Shown: positions 10,059-19,876 of the stretch, in pieces | How positions within the stretch are numbered: position 1 is the first letter of the stretch | How the letters are laid out: each line of letters begins with the position of its first letter | Assembly: GCF_000225465.1 (NCBI RefSeq) | Contig: NC_017259.1 | Coordinates: 551,381 to 615,380, forward strand | Direction of reading: 5' to 3' | DNA: 64,000 nt | Source: Buchnera aphidicola str. Ua (Uroleucon ambrosiae) | Lineage (GTDB): Bacteria; Pseudomonadota; Gammaproteobacteria; Enterobacterales; Enterobacteriaceae | Made by a program: the position numbers and the translations under genes | Notes under the pieces: model-generated | What the model was told of the DNA's origin: nothing | Database searches by the model: none | What the model saw: the letters and a program-made list of their open reading frames with translations, nothing else

Positions 10059-10367
10059 ATATTTTATTAAAAATATAATGTTTCAAAAAAGTAATAAAAC
10101 TAATAAATACTTATATTTATCATCAAATTAATTCCAAAAAAAAATAATTTTATATAAAATAAATTTTGATTTTATAAAAATTATCTAACAAAATAAAGAT
10201 AGAAATTAACGATTGAAAATTGATGTTCAAAAAATAATAACACAATATAAAATAAAAAATCATTTAAAAAATATAGACATATAAAAAATAATAAAATATT
10301 AAATTTTTGAAAAAAAAATAATATTATTATGATAATAATATAACTTATTTACAAGATAAATATCATT
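10059..10367. other. 309-base AT-rich spacer between ruvX and hemW
   Basis: In E. coli several genes (including the yggS-yggT group) lie in the interval before hemW. Here the interval is nearly pure A/T with many stops in all frames. I recognise no remnant, promoter or hairpin. Confidence 0.6.
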
Positions 10368-11498
10368 ATGTGTAGATTACCATCTATTAGTTTATATATT
10401 CATATTCCTTGGTGTTTAAAAAAATGTGGATATTGTGATTTTTATTCATATGTTAGTCAAGAAAATATTCCTGAAGAAAAATACGTCAAACATATTTTAA
10501 AAGATTTTGAACAAGATTTATTAAAAATTAATAACAGAAAAATTCATACTATTTTTATTGGAGGTGGAACCCCTAGTTTATTAAAAATACATTCTATTAA
10601 TAAATTAATATTAGGTATAAAAAAAAGAAATCAAATTTTTCATAATACAGAAATAAGTATAGAAGCGAATCCTACAAAATTAGAATACCAGAATTTTATG
10701 TACTATAAACATATTGGAATTAATCGTTTATCACTAGGTATTCAAACATTTAATTCTTCTTTATTAAAACAAATAGAACGCACATATAATCAAAAAAAAG
10801 CAATATCTGCAATTATAGAAGCAAAAAAATATTATGATAATTTAAATTTAGATTTAATGTACGGTTTGCCTCATCAATTATTAGAAGATGCATTATTAGA
10901 CTTAAAAATAGCTATTCAGTACAATCCATCTCATATATCATGGTATCAATTTACTATTGAACCTAATACTATATTTTATAAAAAAAATATATTATTACCG
11001 CATGAAGATTTAATATTTCAAATGTTTATTGAAGGAGAAAAATTATTAAAAAAATCAGGGTATAAAAAATATGAAATATCTTCATATTCAAAAATTCATT
11101 ACCAATGTAAACATAATCTTAATTATTGGAATTTTGGAGATTATATAGGTATAGGTTGTAGTGCTCATGGAAAAATTACTCAAAAAAATGGACAAATTAT
11201 CAGAACTATAAAAAATAAAAATATTAATTATTTTTTAAATGGAAATTATCTACATTCAACACATATAGTATCTGAAAAAGAAAAAATAGTTGAATATTTT
11301 ATGAATGTTTTAAGATTATATAAACCTATTTTTAAAAATCATTTTAGCAAGATGACTAATATTCATGTAAATGCTATAGAAAAAAATATTCAAATAGCAA
11401 AACAAGAAGGTTTTATAATAGATCACAAAAATTATTGGTATATCACAAAAAAAGGAAAACTTTTTTTAAATATATTGCTAGAAATTTTTTTAAGTTAA
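10368..11498 (+). CDS. hemW: Radical SAM protein HemW (heme chaperone family)
   Basis: HemW belongs to the coproporphyrinogen-dehydrogenase-like radical SAM family and is regarded as a heme-handling chaperone rather than a HemN enzyme. It has 376 residues (E. coli 378). The CxxxCxxC cluster motif is in HIPWCLKKCGYCDFYS near residue 15, the SAM-binding glycine motif is FIGGGTPSLL, and the segment LSWYQ/TIEPN is conserved (here ISWYQFTIEPN). The typical HemN N-terminal extension is lacking. It stands alone and converges with trmB. Confidence 0.93.
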   Translation: MCRLPSISLYIHIPWCLKKCGYCDFYSYVSQENIPEEKYVKHILKDFEQDLLKINNRKIHTIFIGGGTPSLLKIHSINKLILGIKKRNQIFHNTEISIEANPTKLEYQNFMYYKHIGINRLSLGIQTFNSSLLKQIERTYNQKKAISAIIEAKKYYDNLNLDLMYGLPHQLLEDALLDLKIAIQYNPSHISWYQFTIEPNTIFYKKNILLPHEDLIFQMFIEGEKLLKKSGYKKYEISSYSKIHYQCKHNLNYWNFGDYIGIGCSAHGKITQKNGQIIRTIKNKNINYFLNGNYLHSTHIVSEKEKIVEYFMNVLRLYKPIFKNHFSKMTNIHVNAIEKNIQIAKQEGFIIDHKNYWYITKKGKLFLNILLEIFLS

Positions 11499-11522
11499 AT
11501 GTTATCGTATATTATCATAATA

Positions 11523-12239
11523 TTATATTAACTGAAACATTAAATTAAAAATATGATGTCCTTTTAAACGTGCTTTTATTTCAAATTTTGTTATTATACG
11601 AGATTTAGAACGTTCAACAAAATTATTATTTTCAGATAAGTTATGATATTTATGCATGTATTTAATTTCATTTAATATATAAAAAGCATATGATTCAGAA
11701 TCAGTAACAATATGTAATATACCATTTACTATTAATTTTTTTGCAATAATCTTTAAAAATTTTTTATTTAATAATCTTCTTTTATGGTGACGTTTTTTAT
11801 TCCACGGATCTGGAAAAAAAATTTGTACAGTAGATAAAATATCATTAGGAATCATATAATTCATTACTTCAATGGCATCATAATAAATAATTCTCAAATT
11901 TTTAATCTGATGAATATGTGCTAAATTTAAACACGAACCTATTCCAGATTTATATACTTCTATCCCTAAAAAATTTTTTTTAGGAAAATTGATAGCGTTA
12001 TGAATTATATTTTCTCCTGAACCAAAACCAATTTCTAACACAAATGAATGATTCGAATGAAATATAGATGATAAATTTAATAATTGAATTTGAAAATTAA
12101 TACCAATATAAGACCAATATTTTTGAATAGCATTCATTTGAGAAATAGTAAGACGACTTTTTCGCGATGTAAAACTATGAATTTCACGCAAAAAAGTACC
12201 ATCTTTTTTATATTTTAGTGTAAATATATTATTATTCAT
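11523..12239 (-). CDS. trmB: tRNA (guanine-N7-)-methyltransferase
   Basis: TrmB methylates G46 in the variable loop of many tRNAs using SAM. The 238 residues (E. coli 239) contain the SAM-binding motif LEIGFGSGENI near residue 69, GIEVYKSGIGSCL, and the family hallmark FFPDPWNKKRHHKRR near residue 145. It converges with hemW and is divergent from mutY. Confidence 0.96.
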   Translation of the reverse strand: MNNNIFTLKYKKDGTFLREIHSFTSRKSRLTISQMNAIQKYWSYIGINFQIQLLNLSSIFHSNHSFVLEIGFGSGENIIHNAINFPKKNFLGIEVYKSGIGSCLNLAHIHQIKNLRIIYYDAIEVMNYMIPNDILSTVQIFFPDPWNKKRHHKRRLLNKKFLKIIAKKLIVNGILHIVTDSESYAFYILNEIKYMHKYHNLSENNNFVERSKSRIITKFEIKARLKGHHIFNLMFQLI

Positions 12240-12350
12240 AATTTATTTATGTTTTCTGATTTAATGAATCAATTAATTTTATAATTATTATTAAGAATAA
12301 TAAAATAATTATTTCAAAGAAATTAAAAAATTTTTACTTATATAGTTGAA

Positions 12351-13409
12351 ATGATAATGACAAAATATTTTTTTTCACAATTAATAATAAATTGGTACCA
12401 TAAACATGGTAGAAAAAATTTACCATGGCAAAAAAATAAAACATTATATAAAATTTGGATATCTGAAATAATGTTACAACAAACACAAGTTAAATTTGTA
12501 ATTCCTTATTTTCAAAAATTTATGTTATACTTTCCTGATATTAATACTCTTAATCAGAGTACACTAGATAATATTTTATATGTTTGGAGCGGTCTTGGAT
12601 ATTATAATCGAGCAAAAAACATTCACAGATCAGCAAAAATAATAACAAAAGAATATAATGGAATATTTCCAAATCAATTTATTAATGTTATAAAATTACC
12701 AGGAATAGGAAGGTCTACAGCAGGAGCTATTTTATCATTATCATTAAATTTTCATTATCCTATATTAGATGGAAATGTCAAAAGAATTTTAATTCGTTAT
12801 TATGGGATTATTAGTTCATTAACAGATAAAACAACAGAAAAAAAATTATGGAATATAATTGAATCGATTACACCAATACATCATACTGGTCAATTTAATC
12901 AAGGTATGATGGATTTAGGTTCATTAATTTGTACACGAATTAAACCAAAATGTAAATTTTGTCCATTAAATATAAAATGTATTATAAATATTAAAAAAGA
13001 ATGGGATCATTATCCTATTAAAAATACAAAAAAAATATACCCTAAAAAGACATCTTATTTTATTGTTATAAGATATAAAAATAATTTTTGGTTAACAAAA
13101 AATACCAAAAAAGATATCTGGAAAAATCTTTTTTGTTTCCCAAAATTTGATGATGAAAAAAAAGCTTTAATCTGGTTAAAAGAAAAAAAAATAAATATTA
13201 ATACTTCTCAAAAAATGATATCATTTACTCACAAATTTAGTCATTTTATTTTATATATTCAACCAATATTCATTCAATTAACTAATATTTTGAACTTTCA
13301 TCAATACAATATAGAAGGTATTTGGTATGATTTAAAAAATCCTCAATATATAGGATTACCTCAACCAGTACAAAAAATACTTGATATCTTTAAAAAAGAT
13401 AATGTTTAA
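12351..13409 (+). CDS. mutY: Adenine DNA glycosylase
   Basis: MutY removes adenine mispaired with 8-oxoguanine. The 352 residues (E. coli 350) show the catalytic glutamate in SEIMLQQTQ, the helix-hairpin-helix LPGIGRSTAGAIL, the catalytic aspartate in LDGNVKR and the 4Fe-4S motif C-x6-C-x2-C-x5-C near residues 190-210. The C-terminal NUDIX-like 8-oxoG recognition domain is retained (FTHKFSHF). A second ATG at 12357 is an equally possible start. yggX follows closely, as in E. coli. Confidence 0.96.
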   Translation: MIMTKYFFSQLIINWYHKHGRKNLPWQKNKTLYKIWISEIMLQQTQVKFVIPYFQKFMLYFPDINTLNQSTLDNILYVWSGLGYYNRAKNIHRSAKIITKEYNGIFPNQFINVIKLPGIGRSTAGAILSLSLNFHYPILDGNVKRILIRYYGIISSLTDKTTEKKLWNIIESITPIHHTGQFNQGMMDLGSLICTRIKPKCKFCPLNIKCIINIKKEWDHYPIKNTKKIYPKKTSYFIVIRYKNNFWLTKNTKKDIWKNLFCFPKFDDEKKALIWLKEKKININTSQKMISFTHKFSHFILYIQPIFIQLTNILNFHQYNIEGIWYDLKNPQYIGLPQPVQKILDIFKKDNV

Positions 13410-13428
13410 CAAAAGGATTATAAAAATT

Positions 13429-13668
13429 ATGAATCGAATAATTTTTTGCAAATTCTTGAAAAAAAAATCTCAAGGACAAGAATTTCAATCTTACCCTGGA
13501 AAACTAGGAGAAAAAATATATAATCATATTTCAAAAATAGCATGGGAAAAATGGATGAAACAACAAACAATTTTAATTAATGAAAAACAATTAAATACAT
13601 CTAATTATGAAGATCGTAAACTTATTGAAAATCAAATGAAATTATTTTTATTTAACGAAACAAAATAA
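13429..13668 (+). CDS. yggX: Probable Fe(2+)-trafficking protein, shortened
   Basis: YggX is a small protein associated with iron trafficking and oxidative protection of Fe-S clusters. The start is the ATG at 13429, with AGGA about 11 bases upstream, giving MNRIIFCKFLKKKSQGQEF against E. coli MSRTIFCTFLQREAEGQDF. The conserved cysteine at residue 7 is present. The protein has 79 residues against 91, because the C-terminal tail after FLF(E/N) is missing. It lies 19 bases after mutY, as in E. coli. Confidence 0.93.
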   Translation: MNRIIFCKFLKKKSQGQEFQSYPGKLGEKIYNHISKIAWEKWMKQQTILINEKQLNTSNYEDRKLIENQMKLFLFNETK

Positions 13669-13753
13669 ATTATTAAAAATTAAATAATATTTAATGTATT
13701 TTAATTTTGAATATTATATATCATTTTATTTCATTTATAACAAAACTCTTATA

Positions 13754-14542
13754 ATGCTTATCTTTGATTCTGGTGTTGGTGGTTTATCTATATTACAAAC
13801 TATCAAAATAGTTTTACCAAATATTCATTATATTTATTTTTTAGATAATGAAGCATTTCCTTATGGAAATAAAACAGAATATTTTATCATCCAAAGAATT
13901 ATTTCAATTATTAAAAAAATTAAAAAACTTTATCCTATTAATATAGTAGTTATTGCTTGTAATACCGTGAGTACTGTATCTGTGTCTTTTTTAAAAAAAA
14001 AATTTAATTTACCAATTATTGGAATATTTCCTGATATAAAAACTGCTGAAAAAATAACAAAAAATAATATTATCGGTTTAATAGCTACTAGAACAACTAT
14101 TCATTCAGAATATATTCAAAAATTGATATATCAAAAATCTTTTAATAATATCATTCAAATAATTAGTACAAATCAATTAGCTTTAATAGCTGAAAAAAAA
14201 ATTAGAAAGATTCCATTTGCACAAAAAGATTTAAAAAGTATTTTTAAACCGTGGATAAATTTGAATATTAAACCTGATACAATTATATTAGGATGCACGC
14301 ATTTCTTATTCTTAAAAAAAGAAATTAAAGATACTTTACATTTAACATCATCAATAAATTTTATTGATTCAAGAAAAAAAATTGTATTAGATATTAAAAA
14401 TTGTATATATAAATTTAACTTACAGCAAACTATTAAAAATAATATTTTTTTATACTCTAAACATGATAATTACTTAACAAAAATATTTATATATTTAAAA
14501 AGATATCAATTCAAAAAAATTTCATATATTAATTTAAATTAA
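13754..14542 (+). CDS. murI: Glutamate racemase
   Basis: MurI converts L- to D-glutamate for peptidoglycan. Motifs are IFDSGVGGLSIL near the N-terminus, PYGNKTE, the first catalytic cysteine in VIACNTVSTVS and the second in ILGCTHFLF. I start at the ATG at 13754 (262 residues). An in-frame ATG at 13694 would add 20 aromatic-rich residues that look like translated spacer; neither start has a clear ribosome binding site. Its 3' end overlaps the 3' end of the convergent sbcB by 14 bases. Confidence 0.93.
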   Translation: MLIFDSGVGGLSILQTIKIVLPNIHYIYFLDNEAFPYGNKTEYFIIQRIISIIKKIKKLYPINIVVIACNTVSTVSVSFLKKKFNLPIIGIFPDIKTAEKITKNNIIGLIATRTTIHSEYIQKLIYQKSFNNIIQIISTNQLALIAEKKIRKIPFAQKDLKSIFKPWINLNIKPDTIILGCTHFLFLKKEIKDTLHLTSSINFIDSRKKIVLDIKNCIYKFNLQQTIKNNIFLYSKHDNYLTKIFIYLKRYQFKKISYINLN

Positions 14543-15990
14543 TTATTTCATCCAACAACTTCTGATATTTTTTAATTGAATAATTTAATAATTGCTTCAA
14601 TAATATTACTTTTTTAAAATTATAACTATTTTCTTTTAATAATATTTTAATTTGATTTTGATATTTTTCTAAAAATTCTGGATTAAACATTTCTATACAA
14701 TATCGTAACCATCTTTTTTTTTCAAATTGATTTAATGTATTAAAAAAAATTACGAGCACGATAACGAAATAATAAAATTTTTAAACGAGTATCATGAAAA
14801 TTATAATTAATATTTTTTAAAAATTTTGGTTGCGTATTTCTAATAACTTTTATCATTTTTTGATCATGAAAATTAAAAAAAGCATCATATATTTTTAAAT
14901 CAATATTAACAGATTTTTTCATATTATCTTGTTTCAAAAAAATTTTTTTAATATATTTAATTAAAAAATCATTTTGTTTAATTAAATTAATATTTTTTTT
15001 GCATAAAGAAAAATTATAATCTAATCGATGATAATCTTCTGTTCGAATTGTTTGAATTGGAGCTAAAATAGGACAACGATTTAAATATACAAATACTATT
15101 CCTAAACTAAATAAATCTTTAATACAAATAGCATCATTTATATATTTTACTTTAAAAAAATTTATTATATTTTGGATGTCTTTTAATAAATCTATAGCAA
15201 TTAATACATTTTTATTATTTTTATAATATGTTATAGGTAGTATAATACTACAACAGTAGTGCATAACAGAAAAATAACCAGAAACATAAACAATAGGTTT
15301 AAATTTTGTTAAGTCAATTAATTTCTGTAACTCACATTTTTTTCTCATTTTAAAAAAAAAGTTAAATAATCTAGGTTCTTTTGTTTTAATAAGTTTAGCA
15401 ACTTCAATTGTTGCATATACATCAGATATTGCATCATGCGCATTTTGATGCATAATATTGTTTTCTTGTGTTATATCTGATAGTTTAAAACTCGTGAGCC
15501 CTAGTTTATTTTTCGGCCATTTTATACTATTTGGCCGAAATGCATAACACGCTCGTAATAAATTTAATAAATCCCAACGAGAATTATTGTTTTTCCAACT
15601 CCATTCATAAGAATCAAAAAAATTTCTATAAAAAATATTGCGTGTAATTTCATCATCAAAATGAATATTATTATAACCAATAATACAAGTATTAGGTATT
15701 GTCAAAATATCATATATTTTTTTAGAAAAATTATATTCATTAATTCCATATTTATGTGTATATTGAGGAGTAATATAGGTAATTAAAACAGAATATGGAT
15801 CTGGTAAATAATCGTCAGATGGAATACAATAAAAAAATTTTGGTTGATCAATTATATTAAATTCTATATCAGTTCTAATACATGCAAATTGAGCTGGTTT
15901 ATCTAAAGCAGTATTTTTTCCAAAAGTTTCATAATCATAAAATAAATAAGTAGATATATTGTTTTTCAATTGCATAATTTTTTGATTCAA
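14529..15990 (-). pseudogene. sbcB: Exodeoxyribonuclease I, split by a frameshift in an A8 tract (possibly rescued)
   Basis: ExoI degrades single-stranded DNA 3'-5' in mismatch repair and recombination. The first frame (15990-14740, 416 residues) holds the DEDDh exonuclease domain (FYDYETFGK, NAHDAISDVYAT) and ends at ..YRARNFF. The remaining 70 residues continue in the next frame to 14529 (NTLNQFEKKRWL.., FNPEFLEKYQ), matching the E. coli C-terminus (GTLDYAEQQRWL.., FTPEFLQGYA). Removing one base from the run of eight (14742-14749) joins the halves into about 486 residues (E. coli 475). Both halves are well conserved, so some full-length enzyme may be made by transcriptional slippage. Confidence 0.9.
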
Positions 15991-16026
15991 ATAAAATAAT
16001 CAAATATAAATTAAAAGGTTTTTATC

Positions 16027-16335
16027 ATGTCACACACAACTAAATCATTTAAAAATGTACTAGAATTTGTACATAAATTTAGAAGAAAAAACAAAATTAA
16101 AAGAGAAATTTCTGATCTTGAAAAAAAAATAAGAGATAACAAAAAAAGAATACTACTTTTAAATAATTTAAATCAATATATTACAAGCGATATGAATTAT
16201 GAAGAAATTAAAAAAATAATTTTTATAATGAAAAATGATTATGAAGATAGAGTAGATGATTATATTGTTAAAAGTGCAAAATTATATAAAGAGAAAATAA
16301 ATTTATCAAAAGAATTAAAATTAATTATTGATTAA
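16027..16335 (+). CDS. tmaR: Pole-localizer protein TmaR
   Basis: TmaR (formerly YeeX) forms polar clusters in E. coli and sequesters enzyme I of the sugar phosphotransferase system. The 102 residues (E. coli about 109) are a charged coiled coil matching E. coli blocks: [34 protein letters not shown] and [19 protein letters not shown]. It lies next to sbcB, which is in the same region of E. coli. Retention fits with the PTS transporter mtlA in this window. It has its own divergent upstream region from sbcB. Confidence 0.93.
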   Translation: MSHTTKSFKNVLEFVHKFRRKNKIKREISDLEKKIRDNKKRILLLNNLNQYITSDMNYEEIKKIIFIMKNDYEDRVDDYIVKSAKLYKEKINLSKELKLIID

Positions 16336-16350
16336 TTATTATTTGCTTTG

Positions 16351-16423
16351 CTCCTCCGACTGGATTCGAACCAGTGACATACGGATTAACAGTCCGCCGT
16401 TCTACCAACTGAACTACAGAGGA
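16351..16423 (-). tRNA. tRNA-Asn(GTT)
   Basis: The acceptor TCCTCTG pairs with CGGAGGA, the anticodon arm GGACTGTTAATCC gives GTT, and the T-loop is TTCGAAT. It is nearly identical to E. coli tRNA-Asn. The discriminator is G, followed by CAA, so the CCA end is not encoded. It lies 15 bases after tmaR on the opposite strand. Confidence 0.97.
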
Positions 16424-16562
16424 ATAGAAATATATATAGCAAAAATTTTTATATCTGTCAAATATATATATAAAAAAAATTTTTTAAAAAATATAAAATA
16501 TTTAAAAAGAATTCTAGATTATTATAAAAAATTGATCTATAGTAAGAATAATAAAAACATAA

Positions 16563-16635
16563 GGCCCTTTAGCTCAGTGGTAAGAGCAGGCGACTCATAA
16601 TCGCTTGGTCGCTGGTTCAAATCCAGCAAGGGCCA
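16563..16635 (+). tRNA. tRNA-Ile2 with CAT anticodon (lysidine type)
   Basis: The anticodon is CAT (GACTCATAATC), which would usually be read as Met. The body (GGCCCTTTAGCTCAGTGG.. and CTTGGTCGCTGG) matches E. coli ileX/ileY rather than elongator tRNA-Met (GGCTACGTAG..). C34 would be modified to lysidine by TilS to read AUA. The discriminator is A and no CCA is encoded. AUA is very common in this AT-rich genome, so this tRNA should be in heavy use. Confidence 0.9.
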
Positions 16636-16757
16636 TAAAAATAATTAACTTCTTATAAATATTTACTCTAAAAAATAATACTAATTTTAGTACCAATTCA
16701 AAATTAATATATAAAATTCTATTCTAAATTTTTAAGATTGATTAGGATGCAATTTTT

Positions 16758-17399
16758 ATGCACTGGAAAAAAGAATTTATTGATTTTTCTTTTAAAAAAA
16801 AAGCATTACAATTTGGAACTTTTAAATTAAAATCAGGACGAACTAGTCCTTATTTTTTTAATTCAGGATTACTATCTACAGGAAAAGATATTACAAAAAT
16901 TGGTTTATTCTACGCTCACTCTATTATGAATTCAAAAATAGACTTTGATATATTATTTGGTCCTGCATATAAAGGAATTCCTATAGTTGTTGCTACAACT
17001 ATGGCATTAAAACATCACTATAACTTTAATGTTTCATATGCATTTAATCGAAAAGAAAAAAAAACATACGGAGAAAAAGGAGATTTAATTGGAACAGAAA
17101 TATATAGAAAAAAAGTGATTATTTTAGATGATGTAATGACATCAGGAACAGCAGTACACCATTCTATTAAAATTATAGAAGAACAAAAAGCAACAATTTC
17201 TTCTATCTTTGTTCTGTTAGATAGACAAGAAAAAGGTAAAAGAAATTTATCTACTATTCAACATATTTCAAATAATAATAGCTATAAAATTACTTCAATA
17301 ATTACTATTGAAGATTTAATTTCTTATTTATTGGAAGATTCAAAATTAAGTAAACATATTCCTGATTTGATAAAATATCGTAAAAAATATGGTATATAA
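16758..17399 (+). CDS. pyrE: Orotate phosphoribosyltransferase
   Basis: PyrE makes orotidine 5'-monophosphate from orotate and PRPP in de novo pyrimidine synthesis. Its 213 residues equal the E. coli length. Conserved parts are FKLKSGRTSPYFFNSG, LLFGPAYKGIPI, the flexible catalytic loop FNRKEKKTYGEKG and the PRPP-binding motif VIILDDVMTSGTA. It converges with dut, its near neighbour in E. coli. The identification is secure. Confidence 0.97.
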   Translation: MHWKKEFIDFSFKKKALQFGTFKLKSGRTSPYFFNSGLLSTGKDITKIGLFYAHSIMNSKIDFDILFGPAYKGIPIVVATTMALKHHYNFNVSYAFNRKEKKTYGEKGDLIGTEIYRKKVIILDDVMTSGTAVHHSIKIIEEQKATISSIFVLLDRQEKGKRNLSTIQHISNNNSYKITSIITIEDLISYLLEDSKLSKHIPDLIKYRKKYGI

Positions 17400-17410
17400 T
17401 ATATCTTACT

Positions 17411-17866
17411 TTACAAAATACCAGAATGACCAAAACCTTGTTTTGAACGTGTAGTAAGATTAAAATCATTAACTAAAGAAAAATTAGGTCTAATAATAGG
17501 CACAAATACTATTTGAGCTACTCGAGCATTTGGGTAAATATAAAAATCTTTTTGACTTCGATTCCAAAGAGATATCATTAATTCACCTTGATAATCAGAA
17601 TCAATTAAACCAACTAAATTACCCAACACAATGCCTTTTTTATGACCTAATCCAGATCTTGGTAAAATCAATGCTGTAATATTAGGATTAGCTATGTATA
17701 TTGCTATACCAGTTGGAATTAATATTGTTTTTTGCGATTTAAGTTTAATTTTTTCTTCAAGACATGCTCTAAGATCTAAACCAGATGATCCTAAAGTTGA
17801 AAAAGTAGGTAAAAAAAAATTTTTTTTTATATGATTTCTTAAAATTTTTATTTCTATTTTATTCAT
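17411..17866 (-). CDS. dut: dUTP diphosphatase
   Basis: Dut hydrolyses dUTP to dUMP, keeping uracil out of DNA and supplying thymidylate synthesis. The 151 residues contain the five dUTPase motifs, including [31 protein letters not shown] and the C-terminal [10 protein letters not shown] that closes over the active site. The length equals E. coli. It converges with pyrE with an 11-base gap. Confidence 0.97.
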   Translation of the reverse strand: MNKIEIKILRNHIKKNFFLPTFSTLGSSGLDLRACLEEKIKLKSQKTILIPTGIAIYIANPNITALILPRSGLGHKKGIVLGNLVGLIDSDYQGELMISLWNRSQKDFYIYPNARVAQIVFVPIIRPNFSLVNDFNLTTRSKQGFGHSGIL

Positions 17867-17918
17867 AATAATTATATATTTTAAAAGTTAATTACATAAA
17901 ATATAAGTAATCAGAAAG

Positions 17919-18668
17919 TTATAATACAGATGCACAAAAACCAGGATTAATCAAAGAACAACGAGCAGATAATGAGTAATTTAAATTTTCATTTGTCCAT
18001 GTTATAATTTTCCCTCCAGCTGCAATAATAATAGCATGACCCGCAGCAGTATCCCAGATATGAGTATTCCCGAATCTTGGATACATTTGAGCTTTCCCTT
18101 CAGCTATTAAACAAAATTTTAATGAGGAACCTAATTTTTTTATTTTGTAATGTTTAATTTTTAATAAATAATCTTTTAACTCTTTGTCAACATGTGAGCG
18201 ACTAATCAATAATAATGGAATTTTTGATTGTACAACTTGAATTTTTTCTTTTATACCTAATTCTGTTTCTTTCCATGCATGATTTTTATATGCAGAATAT
18301 AAAACATCTAAAACCGGAACATATATTACACCTAATATAGGAATACCATTTTGAATTAAACTAATATTTACTGTAAACTCACCATTTCTTTTTAAAAATT
18401 CTTTTGTTCCATCTAATGGATCAATTAACCAATAATTATTCCAATTTTTACAAATATTTAAATTATAATTTTCTTCTTCAGAAATGACTGGAATATTAGG
18501 GGTTATTAAAAAAAGTCCATTTTTAATGATATTATTAATTTCATGATCAACATTCGTAACAGGAGTGTTATCAAATTTATAAGTAATATTTAAACATTCT
18601 TTAGAATTATAAAAATTCATAACAGCATGACCAGCATGACGTGCTAATTGACAAATTTTATTCAACAT
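17919..18668 (-). CDS. cysQ: 3'(2'),5'-bisphosphate nucleotidase
   Basis: CysQ removes the 3'-phosphate of PAP, the by-product of PAPS reduction, and so supports sulfate assimilation. The 249 residues (E. coli 246) contain the inositol-phosphatase-fold metal motifs: EEEN near residue 64, DPLDGTKEF near residue 82 and WDTAAGHAI near residue 205. Retention fits a symbiont that assimilates sulfate for cysteine. It stands alone upstream of dut on the same strand. Confidence 0.95.
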   Translation of the reverse strand: MLNKICQLARHAGHAVMNFYNSKECLNITYKFDNTPVTNVDHEINNIIKNGLFLITPNIPVISEEENYNLNICKNWNNYWLIDPLDGTKEFLKRNGEFTVNISLIQNGIPILGVIYVPVLDVLYSAYKNHAWKETELGIKEKIQVVQSKIPLLLISRSHVDKELKDYLLKIKHYKIKKLGSSLKFCLIAEGKAQMYPRFGNTHIWDTAAGHAIIIAAGGKIITWTNENLNYSLSARCSLINPGFCASVL

Positions 18669-18717
18669 TTGATGCCATTGTATATTAATATAGTATTAAG
18701 AGTATACTGTTAAATAA

Positions 18718-19170
18718 TTATTTTTTTTCAATAATATTTACTATAAAATCAATAGATACTTTTTGATGCGGTTGGAAAATTACTCTATGTTCACCAACTT
18801 TACGTAATAAACCATTAGGTAAGCGAATTTCTTTTTTATTGACTTTTAAACCTAATAACATGATTTCTTTAATAATATTTCTAATACCAACAGAACCAAA
18901 TATTTTTCCTGCTTTTCCAACTTTTGATAGAATTGTTATTGAATTAATTTTTTGTATTTTCTCAGCTCGTTCTTTTGCTGTAAGAATTTTACTAATATTC
19001 TCTTGTTCTAACGCAATGCGTTGAGCTTCAAAAGATTCAATATTTTTTTTATTAGCTAAAATAGCCTTTCCTGTAGGTATTAAAAAATTTCTTGCATAAC
19101 CAGATTTAACATTAATTACTTTTCCAGAATCACCTAATTTATTAATTTTTGATAATAGAATAATTTCCAT
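18718..19170 (-). CDS. rplI: 50S ribosomal protein L9
   Basis: L9 binds 23S rRNA near the base of the L1 stalk. The 150 residues (E. coli 149) have the N-terminal rRNA-binding domain (MEIILLSKINKLGDSGKVIN.., GYARNFLIPTGKA), the long connecting helix and the C-terminal domain (GKIFGSVG). It is the last gene of the rpsF-rpsR-rplI operon. Confidence 0.97.
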   Translation of the reverse strand: MEIILLSKINKLGDSGKVINVKSGYARNFLIPTGKAILANKKNIESFEAQRIALEQENISKILTAKERAEKIQKINSITILSKVGKAGKIFGSVGIRNIIKEIMLLGLKVNKKEIRLPNGLLRKVGEHRVIFQPHQKVSIDFIVNIIEKK

Positions 19171-19215
19171 AATTTATTTTCTCTATCTCAATATTGATTA
19201 ATGATTTTAAAAATT

Positions 19216-19443
19216 TTAACGATGATGATCAGTATATGGTAATAAAGCAAGATAACGTGCTCGTTTAATAGCTTTCGATAATTGTCTTTGATATTTTGCT
19301 CTGGTCCCTGTGATACGACTTGGAACAATTTTACCACTTTCTGTAATATAATTTTTTAAAATAGACAGATCTTTATAATCTATTTCTTGAATACCTTCTG
19401 CAGTAAAACGGCAAAATTTTCTACGTCGGAAATAACGTGCCAT
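19216..19443 (-). CDS. rpsR: 30S ribosomal protein S18
   Basis: S18 forms a heterodimer with S6 in the platform of the small subunit. The 75 residues equal the E. coli length and are almost identical ([16 protein letters not shown].., [12 protein letters not shown]). A ribosome binding site (AGGAGAA) precedes the start. In E. coli priB lies between rpsF and rpsR; here only 49 bases separate them, so priB is deleted. Confidence 0.98.
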   Translation of the reverse strand: MARYFRRRKFCRFTAEGIQEIDYKDLSILKNYITESGKIVPSRITGTRAKYQRQLSKAIKRARYLALLPYTDHHR

Positions 19444-19492
19444 CTATTTTTCTCCTAAAATATTTTAAGTAGTAAAATACTATATGCTTAAA

Positions 19493-19876
19493 CTAATTAA
19501 AATAAAAATTTATTTTTTGACTCAAAAAACAATGTTTATTTTTTTCTTTTTTTTCATCTTGTAATTTTAAAATAGGAGATAATTCACATATTGCTTTCTT
19601 TACACACATAATCATATTTCTAAGAATGATTTTATTAAAACGAAAATCTGTTTCTAAAATATTAATAGTTTTAGGAAAAGCTTCTATATTCATTAAAATA
19701 TAATGTGCTTTATTTAGTTTATTAATAGAATATGATAATTGACGTCTACCCCAATCTTCTAGACGATGTATAATTCCATTATCTTCTTCAATAATTTTTT
19801 TATATTTTTCATTAAGTGATGGTATTTTATCACTGTGATCAGGATGAACAATAAATATTATTTCATAATGACGCAT
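19493..19876 (-). CDS. rpsF: 30S ribosomal protein S6
   Basis: S6 pairs with S18 on 16S rRNA. I start at MRHYEIIF (ATG 19876), matching E. coli MRHYEIVF and giving 127 residues. An ATG two codons upstream (19882) shares the AGGA site. The core is conserved ([31 protein letters not shown]). The C-terminus is unusual: instead of the acidic tail that RimK extends in E. coli, it ends [14 protein letters not shown]. Confidence 0.96.
   Translation of the reverse strand: MRHYEIIFIVHPDHSDKIPSLNEKYKKIIEEDNGIIHRLEDWGRRQLSYSINKLNKAHYILMNIEAFPKTINILETDFRFNKIILRNMIMCVKKAICELSPILKLQDEKKEKNKHCFLSQKINFYFN

Noticed and set aside
10059..10367. Remnant of yggS between ruvX and hemW
   Set aside because: The spacer contains no recognisable YggS motif.
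16328..16600. 90-codon plus-strand frame over tRNA-Asn and into tRNA-Ile
   Set aside because: It is made of tRNA sequence translated on the wrong strand and spacer; the tRNAs explain it.
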